Source: a virus
Reading direction: 5' to 3' (one strand)
Virus record (IMG/VR): IMGVR_UViG_3300029998_000013
Span: 1 to 64,000 of that record
Length of the DNA stretch: 64,000 bases
The notes under the pieces were generated by a model. It was given only the letters and a program-made list of their open reading frames with translations. It was not told where the DNA came from and made no database searches. The translations under genes and the position numbers were made by a program. This document shows, one piece after another, positions 39,809 through 47,709 of the stretch (its first letter is position 1; every line of letters starts with the position of its first letter).

Positions 39809-40307
39809 AAAATTATCACTCATAAGTCCTCAAATCGGTGAACTGCTTGTAAAACAAATTGCACATGAGTTAAAGAATTTTAGTCTTTATATGAGTTATG
39901 CAAATTATTTTTCTGTAGATGGAATAACTGATCTTGAAGAATATTACAGAAAACGCGCACATGAAGAATTAAATCACCATCAATGGATTATGGACTATTT
40001 GTCTGATGGTGATTATGCATTTATATATCCTGCTGTCGAGCAAAACTCAGAAAAAATTACCAGTCAAATGGTACCTTTTGGTCAAACAGTTGTAAGAGAA
40101 ATTCAAACAACTCAATTGCTATATGCTATATATGAAGCCTCTCTTGCAGAAAAAGATTATATGACAGCATCTTGGTTATATGAAAAATTAATCAAGGAGC
40201 AAATTGAAGAGGAAAATACGAGTAGGATGGCTGTAACAATTATGGAAGAGGAAACTCGTAACATTTTTGATAAAGCTGAGAGTGTACTTGAACTATTAGA
40301 ATCTTAA
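39798..40307 (+). CDS. Ferritin-like protein
   Basis: 169 aa four-helix bundle. QIAHELKNFSLYMSYANYFS carries the first metal-binding Glu, KRAHEELNHHQWIMDYL the E-x-x-H pair, and KEQIEEENTSR a later Glu block. This order fits bacterial FtnA-type ferritins of about 170 aa. It could store iron or detoxify peroxide during infection. ATG 39798 is preferred over TTG 39789. Confidence 0.8.
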   Translation: MTDRKLSLISPQIGELLVKQIAHELKNFSLYMSYANYFSVDGITDLEEYYRKRAHEELNHHQWIMDYLSDGDYAFIYPAVEQNSEKITSQMVPFGQTVVREIQTTQLLYAIYEASLAEKDYMTASWLYEKLIKEQIEEENTSRMAVTIMEEETRNIFDKAESVLELLES

Positions 40308-40490
40308 ATGGAATATTTGATTTTTGATTTTGATGGAGAACTTATTGATGTTCTTCATTTTGAATCTGATAAATCAGTAGCCGAATACAAAGCTGCCAAT
40401 TTAAATTATGTTGTTCTTAGTGCTGAAGATACTATTCTTAATGAAGATGGTATATTTGTTTCTGAGGATGATGAAGATTTGGAAGAATGA
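40308..40490 (+). CDS. Small acidic protein
   Basis: 60 aa: MEYLIFDFDGELIDVLHFES. The FDFDG looks like HAD motif I, but the protein is far too short for a HAD enzyme. Acidic C-terminus. ATGA overlap with the next gene. Confidence 0.55.
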   Translation: MEYLIFDFDGELIDVLHFESDKSVAEYKAANLNYVVLSAEDTILNEDGIFVSEDDEDLEE

Positions 40491-40786
40491 CAGAATTTGT
40501 AAGAGAGGTTGAATTAGTTGCCCATAGGGATGACACTTATACGATTTATGTATTTAAAATTGTTAATACAAATGAATACATTTTTTGTACAAGGTTACCT
40601 AATTGGCAAGTACCAAGTATAGATGTTGGGGATACAGGATTTCTACAATATCAAATAGTAACTGCTGGAGAAGAATATTATGATCCAGACACTAAGTCTA
40701 GAGGAGTATATGGTTACTCTAACATTTACTTTATGAATTTTGTAAGAAAAACAGATCTCGTTAAAAGTAAAGAAATAACATTGTAA
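40487..40786 (+). CDS. Hypothetical protein
   Basis: 99 aa, beta-rich: DDTYTIYVFKIVNTNEYIFC and VGDTGFLQYQIVTAGEEYYD. This pattern is seen in small phage proteins of unknown role. Coupled to its neighbours. Confidence 0.6.
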   Translation: MTEFVREVELVAHRDDTYTIYVFKIVNTNEYIFCTRLPNWQVPSIDVGDTGFLQYQIVTAGEEYYDPDTKSRGVYGYSNIYFMNFVRKTDLVKSKEITL

Positions 40787-40789
40787 GAT

Positions 40790-41656
40790 ATGAGCGGAAC
40801 GTTGATGGAAGAAAAACTAAAAGCAGCGATTGAAAATAAGAAAGTTGACTTAAATAGTTTTATTTGGAAAGGAAATAAAGTATTAGATTCCACCGGAAAA
40901 TATAAGCAGTCAGAGAAGAAACTAACTTCTATGGCCGAATACGAATTAAATAGTTGTTATGAACACTGTAAAACTATGCTATTTAACAAGGATTTACAAA
41001 ATCCTGGTAGATATGTAGTTTTAGAAGAAATAGCAGATCAAAAAGATAGATGTGGGGCAGAATTATTTTTACGTCACGTTGACCAACGTAACGGTTTAAG
41101 TAGATTCACACTTCTTGGATCAATAAATGAGTTCTTAAAGAATAACAAAGAGGCGCTTAAGAACGTAAAGCCTGTAGTAGGCACTGTCTTTTCAAACACT
41201 CCAGCTGAGTTTGAAAAGATTCCATTAAATTTAATTATTGATGGATGTTTAGATCGGCTGGGCACATTTAACAAAAAACATATAACCAGAACTTTTATTT
41301 TAAAACAAGGGATTTGGTTAACCCCAACTGAATCAAAAGAATTAATTGAGTCTGATATCCAAGGAAATATTAGAGATAGAATTGAAGTTATTAGAGAGCG
41401 TTTAAATATAAAAGAGATTGAACATCTCTATATTAATTCGAAAGGATTAAATTATACTCAAATGCGAGCTATGCTTAATATTCGTCCTAATAAGAAATAT
41501 ATGGATTTAACAACTATGCAGTTAGAAACTTTAAGATATAGAATGTTATTCAATCTTGAAGAAACTGTTAAAGAACATATAGCTGCTTGGGAAAGACGTA
41601 TGGAAGAGATTGATTTAGTTGCCGATTATAAAGGATTTAAAGTACAATGTCAGTAA
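40790..41656 (+). CDS. Hypothetical protein
   Basis: 288 aa, mostly helical, basic. Segments FIWKGNKVLDSTGKYKQSEK and LEEIADQKDRCGAELFLRHV are visible but match nothing I know. It is encoded just before the DNA polymerase region, so a replication accessory role is possible. Confidence 0.6.
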   Translation: MSGTLMEEKLKAAIENKKVDLNSFIWKGNKVLDSTGKYKQSEKKLTSMAEYELNSCYEHCKTMLFNKDLQNPGRYVVLEEIADQKDRCGAELFLRHVDQRNGLSRFTLLGSINEFLKNNKEALKNVKPVVGTVFSNTPAEFEKIPLNLIIDGCLDRLGTFNKKHITRTFILKQGIWLTPTESKELIESDIQGNIRDRIEVIRERLNIKEIEHLYINSKGLNYTQMRAMLNIRPNKKYMDLTTMQLETLRYRMLFNLEETVKEHIAAWERRMEEIDLVADYKGFKVQCQ

Positions 41657-41910
41657 GAGTAATATCACAAGAAATGCAAGGGGATGGATTTATCTCCCCA
41701 CAAGAAGTAGATAATGGAAAATATATTGGTTCAATCTTTGTCGTTGAAATGGATGAGCCTGATGAAGTAGTCGGATTTGTTTATCATGATGTAGACGATG
41801 ATTATTGGATTATGGAAACGAGAGATTTCATATCTGATAAATTTGAATCATTTACTGATTTGTTTGAGAATTATCTCGACGAAGAAGTTGAGCTATTTGT
41901 TAAAGAATAA
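41647..41910 (+). CDS. Hypothetical protein
   Basis: 87 aa acidic protein with VVGFVYHDVDDDYWIMETRD, similar in outline to the protein at 34354. It lies directly before the DNA polymerase gene. Function unknown. Confidence 0.6.
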   Translation: MSVRVISQEMQGDGFISPQEVDNGKYIGSIFVVEMDEPDEVVGFVYHDVDDDYWIMETRDFISDKFESFTDLFENYLDEEVELFVKE

Positions 41911-41912
41911 TT

Positions 41913-43886
41913 ATGATTTACTTAGTAAGTAATCAGACTAATGCTTTTGGAGGAGAATTCACACAGATACCTCTTTTAGAAGCAATAGAAATGTTATCAC
42001 ATATTCAGTTTATTGGTGCAGATACCGAAACTGAAGGTCTAGATTGTTTTACTAAGAAGCTTTTAACTGTTCAATTAGGAAATGCTGAATTTCAAGTTGT
42101 TTTCGATATAGCATCGTATGAGGGTAAGATCCCTCAAGAATTAAAGTTTTTTCTAAATAACTTCGATGGGACGTTTATCCTGCAAAACGCAAAGTTTGAT
42201 TTAAAATTCTTATATCGGCAAGGAGTTGTCTTGAAACATGTTTATGACACCATGTTAGTAGAGACTATTCTAACCATTGGATTACAGATGGCCGGTAGAG
42301 ACTTAAAGACACTTTGTGAAAAGTATTGTCAAGTAGAACTTGACAAATCTATTCGAGGAGAAATAATTACAAAAGGGCTAAATGCCGCAGTTATTAGATA
42401 TGCAGCATATGATGTTGTGTATTTAGAAGATATAATGACTAAACAAATGAGACAAGTCAACCACTTGCGTTTAAATAACGCAGTCATACTTGATAATGAG
42501 TTTGTCAAAGTGTTAGCATATATCGAATATTGCGGAATTAAGCTTGATTGGAAAACATGGAAAGAAAAATCTTTAAGAGACTTAGAAGTAGTCGCAGCAA
42601 AGAAGGAGGCTTTAGATGGATGGTTGTATGATCATAAACTAATGAAATATTTTAGTGGAATGCAAGATCTCTTTACAGGAAGAATGGATTGTATTCTGAA
42701 CTGGAACTCTCCTTTACAAGTTGTAGAATTATTTGAATCTTTAGGGATTAACTGTACAACAGTTGATAAGGGAGTGTCTAAGAAAACAGCAGAAGAAAAA
42801 GCAATTGGGAAATATAAAGACCAATATCCTATTCTAAAATTATACTTTGAGTATAAAGCTGCTGTAAAATTAACATCAACTTATGGATTAACTTGGGAAA
42901 GTATGATCAATCCGGTTACTCATAGAATTCATACAACCTTTCAGCAGATAATGAATACTGGAAGGTTATCGAGTGGTAACATGAGAGAAAATAAACCTAA
43001 TCTTCAAAATCTTCCTTCAGACCATTTAACCAGAGGTTGCTTTATTTCTGAAAAGGGATATAAGTATATTGCCGCTGATTATTGTGCGCAGGAATCTATA
43101 ATTCTGGCAGATTTCTCACAAGATGAGAGTCTGCTAGCATTTTATAGAAAGGGCTTTGAGGATATGCACAGCTATGTGACTTTTCTTCTATTTCCAGAAG
43201 TACGAAGGTGCGCCCTCGACGATCTAACCAATGAGGAATTAATTTGGATTAAGAAGAATTTTAAGGAAAAGCGAAATATTGCTAAAACTGCAGAGTTTGC
43301 AATTAACTATGGAGGTAATGGTAGTACTATCGCAAAAAACACAGGACAGAGTAAACAACAAGGAGAATTCGTCTATAAAAGTTATTTTGATGCCTTTTAT
43401 AATTTAAAGACATATTATGACGTAGGTATGCAACAAGTAGAAAGGGATCACTATATCCTCTTTAATAATGTAACTGGTAGAAAATTGTTCTTTGGAGCAG
43501 AAGAGCCTTTTATAAAATATAAAGAAGATGTAGCAGATCCTTTCTTTTGGCAACGTCCAGATGCGAGAAGCATTCATGGTGAGTATACTAAAAGTAGATC
43601 TGAGGTACAGAGAAAGTCTCAGAATTATCGAATTCAAGGATCAGCAGCGGATTGTTCGAAATTAGCTGGCGTGATGTTTTTTAATCAACTAATTCAGCGT
43701 GGACTATTATTTACTGTGAAAATAGTAAATATGGTTCACGATGAATTTAATGTTGAAGCTCCTGACGAAATAGCAGAAGAAATGTCAGATTTACTAATTA
43801 AATGTATGTCAAAAGCTGGAGATCAATTTTGTAAAACAGTGCCTTTAACTGCAGAAGCAGAGATTGGTGATCATTGGATACATTAA
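41913..43886 (+). CDS. polA: Family A DNA polymerase with 3'-5' exonuclease domain
   Basis: 657 aa. Exonuclease motifs: GADTETEGLD near residue 35, LQNAKFDLKFLY near 90, and YAAYDVVYLEDIM near 165. Polymerase motif A is AADYCAQESIILADFS near 390, motif B RNIAKTAEFAINYGG near 455, motif C VNMVHDEFNVEAP near 610. No 5'-nuclease domain. It is the likely replicative enzyme. Motif A (DYCAQES) differs slightly from DYSQIELR. The PurZ-like gene at 11349 makes comparison with DpoZ worthwhile. Confidence 0.92.
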   Translation: MIYLVSNQTNAFGGEFTQIPLLEAIEMLSHIQFIGADTETEGLDCFTKKLLTVQLGNAEFQVVFDIASYEGKIPQELKFFLNNFDGTFILQNAKFDLKFLYRQGVVLKHVYDTMLVETILTIGLQMAGRDLKTLCEKYCQVELDKSIRGEIITKGLNAAVIRYAAYDVVYLEDIMTKQMRQVNHLRLNNAVILDNEFVKVLAYIEYCGIKLDWKTWKEKSLRDLEVVAAKKEALDGWLYDHKLMKYFSGMQDLFTGRMDCILNWNSPLQVVELFESLGINCTTVDKGVSKKTAEEKAIGKYKDQYPILKLYFEYKAAVKLTSTYGLTWESMINPVTHRIHTTFQQIMNTGRLSSGNMRENKPNLQNLPSDHLTRGCFISEKGYKYIAADYCAQESIILADFSQDESLLAFYRKGFEDMHSYVTFLLFPEVRRCALDDLTNEELIWIKKNFKEKRNIAKTAEFAINYGGNGSTIAKNTGQSKQQGEFVYKSYFDAFYNLKTYYDVGMQQVERDHYILFNNVTGRKLFFGAEEPFIKYKEDVADPFFWQRPDARSIHGEYTKSRSEVQRKSQNYRIQGSAADCSKLAGVMFFNQLIQRGLLFTVKIVNMVHDEFNVEAPDEIAEEMSDLLIKCMSKAGDQFCKTVPLTAEAEIGDHWIH

Positions 43887-44122
43887 TGAAAACAAAAAAG
43901 AAAGTGAAAAAATTATACGAAATTGGAGCTGAAGTTTGGATTACACCAATTGACGGCGATCCAAGAGCAGCAAAAGTCGTAGGATATATTGATTATCCAC
44001 GCGTTATCCCTATTGTTGAATTTATGGGCAAAACTGGTACTCTAGTAAAGAATTCTTTTGATTATGCAAGAATTTGTCATTACAATGATAGACCAGAACA
44101 TGAACTTTTTGAAAATGGATAA
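43886..44122 (+). CDS. Small paralogous protein A
   Basis: 78 aa: GAEVWITPIDGDPRAAKVVG and YNDRPEHELFENG. It shares VWI.P....PR.A...GY, then P.I...G..G, then YNDRP with the next gene. A small SH3-like barrel is plausible. Function unknown. Confidence 0.6.
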   Translation: MKTKKKVKKLYEIGAEVWITPIDGDPRAAKVVGYIDYPRVIPIVEFMGKTGTLVKNSFDYARICHYNDRPEHELFENG

Positions 44123-44330
44123 TCAATATTTAATAGGTGAAGTTGTGTGGATCCGCCCCTCCAATGCAACACCGAGAGAAGCAACAATTAAAGGTTATGA
44201 TCCAACTGACGGAGTCCCTCTGATAAGATATCAAGGGGATAATGGAGAGTGGCATGAGAGTAGATTCTCTACTTTACTCATGAGTACTTATAATGACCGA
44301 CCAGATATTGATGAAAATATTAACGGTTAG
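44115..44330 (+). CDS. Small paralogous protein B
   Basis: 71 aa: GEVVWIRPSNATPREATIKG and YNDRPDIDENING. Tandem duplicate of the preceding gene, overlapping it by 8 bases. Confidence 0.6.
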   Translation: MDNQYLIGEVVWIRPSNATPREATIKGYDPTDGVPLIRYQGDNGEWHESRFSTLLMSTYNDRPDIDENING

Positions 44331-44332
44331 TT

Positions 44333-44812
44333 ATGAAAACTATAAGAAACGGTGTTTTTGAGACCAATAGCTCATCTTCACATTCAATTTCTATTGGACC
44401 TTACGAAGAAGTACAATCCCTAAGGTGGGAATCAGTTTTTGAAATAGAGGAAGGAAAGGCTATTTTATACCCAGGAAAATTAAGCACACATGTTAAGTAT
44501 CTAGGAGAAGCTTCACAGACAAGATGTGAAACTTTATTTGATAAGTTAGCAATGGTTGTTAATTGGCTCCAGGGCCTTAGAGATGACTCTTGGTTAACTT
44601 TAGATGAATTTGATATCGCTATTCTTAGAATTAAGGAAGATTTTGAGCTTGATGATATTGTGTTTAGTACTTATTCTGATTATTATCCATATTCTGAATA
44701 TGGTGATAATCCATTTTCTAGGGAAGAGAATTTTCAGGAAGACTTCGAAGGCCTACTAAAAGTCGTACGAGATAATACTCAAGTAATCATTGATGAAGAC
44801 ATTCCAAACTAA
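44333..44812 (+). CDS. FETNSSSSHS-motif protein 1
   Basis: 159 aa beginning MKTIRNGVFETNSSSSHSIS. The rest is acidic. The first of three tandem paralogues that share this N-terminus and otherwise differ. The motif occurs widely in phage proteins of unknown function. A radical SAM enzyme lies just after the trio. Confidence 0.7.
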   Translation: MKTIRNGVFETNSSSSHSISIGPYEEVQSLRWESVFEIEEGKAILYPGKLSTHVKYLGEASQTRCETLFDKLAMVVNWLQGLRDDSWLTLDEFDIAILRIKEDFELDDIVFSTYSDYYPYSEYGDNPFSREENFQEDFEGLLKVVRDNTQVIIDEDIPN

Positions 44813-45198
44813 TGAAGATAATATGTAGAAGCATATTTGAAACTAATAGTTCGTCAACTCATAGTACAACCATTATGACTGTTGAGGATTATCAAGAATG
44901 GAAAAAAGACATCTTGTGTTATGATGAAGATAGTCACAAACTTATTACTAAAGAAGAACGTCTAGCAATGGCTAGAGAGAGTTATGAGAAATATCAAGTT
45001 CATTCTAGTCCAAATACTATTCCAGACGTAATTACTGATGAGCAAATTGAAGCTCATATTGAAGAAGAGTTAGATGAATTTCCACAAACTTATTCAGACT
45101 ATAAAGCTATTGCAGGAGATTATGAAACTGATACAAATCAATTTACTACTCCTGGCGGTGAAGAAATTATAGTCCTTTGTTATTACGGTTATAATTAA
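44812..45198 (+). CDS. FETNSSSSHS-motif protein 2
   Basis: 128 aa beginning MKIICRSIFETNSSSTHSTT, acidic elsewhere. The start codon overlaps the stop of the first paralogue. Confidence 0.7.
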   Translation: MKIICRSIFETNSSSTHSTTIMTVEDYQEWKKDILCYDEDSHKLITKEERLAMARESYEKYQVHSSPNTIPDVITDEQIEAHIEEELDEFPQTYSDYKAIAGDYETDTNQFTTPGGEEIIVLCYYGYN

Positions 45199-45208
45199 AC
45201 CAAATTAC

Positions 45209-45634
45209 ATGAAAACAATTAGATACAACATTTTTGAAACAAATAGTTCTTCTTCTCACTCTATTACTGTGAGTCGAAGTGGTAATTATGTAAATGATTC
45301 TCTTTTTCCAGAGCCTAATTCAGCTGAACCAGTAATTCTCTTAGATGGTGGTAATTTTGGTTGGGGTGTGGATGTGTTTACAGATTCAAATACAAAAGCA
45401 AATTATTGTGCTATTGATTTTGCTGCAAATGATGAGCCGATTAAACTTATACTTTTACAGAAAGTTATTGAGGATATGACTGGCTGTAATGTAGTAATTG
45501 ATTTAGACGATTTTTCTCATATTGATCACCAAAGTATTGGAACAGCTGATGATGAACTTATGGATTATCAGGATATAAAGGACTTCGTCTTTAATCCTGA
45601 ATCAGAGTTGCTCATTGATAATGATAATCATTAA
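45209..45634 (+). CDS. FETNSSSSHS-motif protein 3
   Basis: 141 aa beginning MKTIRYNIFETNSSSSHSIT, then acidic with GGNFGWGVDVFTDS. Third copy, 12 bases before the radical SAM gene. Confidence 0.7.
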   Translation: MKTIRYNIFETNSSSSHSITVSRSGNYVNDSLFPEPNSAEPVILLDGGNFGWGVDVFTDSNTKANYCAIDFAANDEPIKLILLQKVIEDMTGCNVVIDLDDFSHIDHQSIGTADDELMDYQDIKDFVFNPESELLIDNDNH

Positions 45635-45646
45635 AAGATAAAACAA

Positions 45647-46537
45647 ATGGAATTACTTTATAAATATCAAAATGGAAATGTTCTCGTTTCTATTTTTGAT
45701 GATGGAACAAAAATACAAGAGTGGCCTGATGACGAAGCTCCAGCTCCCATTTATCCGAATTCAATGGATGTTAAGATTACAAATAAATGTAACTTAGGTT
45801 GTAAATTTTGTCATGAAATGTCTGTTCCTGATGGAAAACATGCAGATCTTAGTGATTTGCTTGAGATTCTTGAGGATCTTCCAGCTGGTACAGAATTAGC
45901 TTTGGGTGGTGGTAATCCACTTGAACATCCTTGGCTTAAGTCATTTCTTATGGTTTGTCAAGATTGGGAATTTATTCCAAATCTTACAGTTAATGGTAAG
46001 CATGTTGAAAAATATGCTGACTTACTCAATACTTTGATTGACGAAAGGTTAATCTATGGCTTGGGTGTGTCTATTGAAGATGACTTTGATTTTGCTATTA
46101 TGGATAAAATCCATAATGTATCTAATGTTGTTTATCATGTTATAGCTGGTGTAAATGATTATACCATTCTAGACAAAATAAAGGACAGGATGGGCAAGGT
46201 ATTGGTCTTAGGATACAAAGATGTTGGCAGAGGCATAACTAATCATTCTGAACTTACTGATGTACTTCAGAGTGAGTGGTTTGGTCATATCAAACTTTAT
46301 ATTCATAGACTCCACATGTCTTTTGATAACCTAGCGGTTAAGCAATTAGACATTAAATCTTATTTATCTCCGGAAGAATGGGATGAATTCTATATGGGAA
46401 CTGACGGACAGTTTACTATGTATATAGATGCTGTTAGTCAAGAGTTTGCAGTTTCTTCTACTTCAGTAACTCGTTATCCACTAAAAGGAACTATTGAGGA
46501 AATTTTCTCGAAAGTTCAAAGTGAACCAAAAAATTAA
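45647..46537 (+). CDS. Radical SAM enzyme
   Basis: 296 aa. The cluster motif CNLGCKFC (CxxxCxxC) is near residue 50, followed by a GGGNP SAM-binding element (LALGGGNPLEHP). No extra Cys-rich SPASM region is evident. Radical SAM enzymes modify peptides, nucleotides or tRNA. Its position directly behind three FETNSSSSHS proteins suggests those as candidate substrates, but that is a guess from context. Confidence 0.85.
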   Translation: MELLYKYQNGNVLVSIFDDGTKIQEWPDDEAPAPIYPNSMDVKITNKCNLGCKFCHEMSVPDGKHADLSDLLEILEDLPAGTELALGGGNPLEHPWLKSFLMVCQDWEFIPNLTVNGKHVEKYADLLNTLIDERLIYGLGVSIEDDFDFAIMDKIHNVSNVVYHVIAGVNDYTILDKIKDRMGKVLVLGYKDVGRGITNHSELTDVLQSEWFGHIKLYIHRLHMSFDNLAVKQLDIKSYLSPEEWDEFYMGTDGQFTMYIDAVSQEFAVSSTSVTRYPLKGTIEEIFSKVQSEPKN

Positions 46538-46547
46538 CACAAAAAAT

Positions 46548-46577
46548 TTGGTAAAGTCAGAAAAAATGCTTATCTTG
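46548..46577 (+). promoter_or_regulatory. Candidate promoter of the second GIY-YIG gene
   Basis: TTG (46548-46550) and TATCTTG (46571-46577) are 20 bases apart, near the Bacteroidota -33/-7 arrangement with one base missing from TAnnTTTG. Confidence 0.4.
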
Positions 46578-46606
46578 TAGTATAATTCTAAAGTAAAAAA
46601 TAAGAA

Positions 46607-47257
46607 ATGAAACAAGGTTTAATCTATAAATACACTTCACCAAGTGGTAAAAGTTACATCGGGCAAACATCTGATGAAAATTGACGAATGAAGTGTCATA
46701 AAAGTTCAAATTGTAAGACTAAGTTTAATTCTGCCATTAAAAAGTATGGTTTTGAAAATTTTACATATGAAATTTTATTTAAAACTTCTTTTACCAAAGA
46801 TTTGGAAAAATTAAAAGATGTGCTTAATCAAATGGAAATTGCCTTTATTGAATATTATAATTCATTTAATAATGGTTATAATCTAACTAAAGGTAGGGAG
46901 GGTGCATTAGGAGTTAAGTTATCGCAAGACGCTTTGGAAAAGTGTAAGAATACTAGACGACTTAAAAATCCAACATGAGGTGATAAATTACTAGTCATTG
47001 ATGCTACTATAAAAAGAGAGGCAGCTAACATTAGACGCCAAGAGAAATTACGGCAGTTAGAAAAACGAAGACGACCTCGTATTTTACAATATGATTTAAA
47101 TTTTAACTTAATTACGAAATGACAAACTCTTTCTGATATTAACAAATGCTTAGGTCTTTGTGAAAATGGAATTAGAACTTGTTGTCGAGAAAAGAGACTT
47201 AATTATAAGAGTTATATTTGGAGATACGAAGAAAAAGAAAAGAATGAGAAACTATAA
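46607..47257 (+). CDS. GIY-YIG homing endonuclease with three in-frame TGA codons
   Basis: 216 aa if TGA is Trp. Start: GLIYKYTSPSGKSYIGQTSD, then EN-[TGA]-RMKCH, NNGYNLTKGREGALG, KNPT-[TGA]-GDK, and ITK-[TGA]-QTLSDINKC in a NUMOD-type region, ending YIWRYEEK with one ordinary TGG before TAA. TGA at 46682, 46976 and 47120. Each TGA replaces a Trp expected in this family. It overlaps the next gene by 14 bases. Confidence 0.78.
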
Positions 47258-47534
47258 AGTAGAACGACTTCTAAATGGAGAATCTTTCATTACTTCTGAA
47301 AAAGGAAACTCAATGCTTCCTATAATCAAATCAGGTCAGGAACACAAATTATCACCGGCTCAATGGGAAACTGTTGAAGTCGGTGATGTTGTCTACTGCA
47401 AAGTCAGAGGTAATTACTACACGCATTTAGTAAAAGCAAAAAATAATGATCGTGGTTGTCTAATTGGCAATAATCATGGTCATCTAAACGGTTGGACAAA
47501 AGCTGTTTATGGTAAAGTAACAGAAATATTATGA
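47244..47534 (+). CDS. S24/S26-type peptidase-fold protein
   Basis: 96 aa. KGNSMLPIIKSGQEHKLSP and VEVGDVVYCKVRGNYYTHLV match the catalytic-Ser and beta-core part of LexA/signal-peptidase folds. The catalytic Lys is not clearly placed, so it may be a non-catalytic relative. ATG 47244 is preferred; the longer frame upstream is the GIY-YIG gene. Confidence 0.6.
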   Translation: MRNYKVERLLNGESFITSEKGNSMLPIIKSGQEHKLSPAQWETVEVGDVVYCKVRGNYYTHLVKAKNNDRGCLIGNNHGHLNGWTKAVYGKVTEIL

Positions 47535-47698
47535 GAAGACAATCAGGATATTATTGGGTAAAAAATCCAGATCCTATAGCATGGACCATTGCTTATTGGA
47601 ATGAATCATTAGGTTGGTGGGTTGGTGATTTTGAATCAAAAAAATTAGATGATTATTGGTTAATCATTGACGAAAGACAAATTGTCCATCGTGAATAG
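47531..47698 (+). CDS. Small Trp-rich protein
   Basis: 55 aa: MRRQSGYYWVKNPDPIAWTI, then NESLGWWVGDFESK. ATGA overlap with the gene before. Eight or so Trp, all TGG. Function unknown. Confidence 0.55.
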   Translation: MRRQSGYYWVKNPDPIAWTIAYWNESLGWWVGDFESKKLDDYWLIIDERQIVHRE

Positions 47699-47709
47699 AA
47701 TCTTTATAA

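Noticed and set aside
40308-40490. HAD phosphatase call from the FDFDGE motif
   Set aside because: The protein has only 60 residues and lacks all later HAD motifs.
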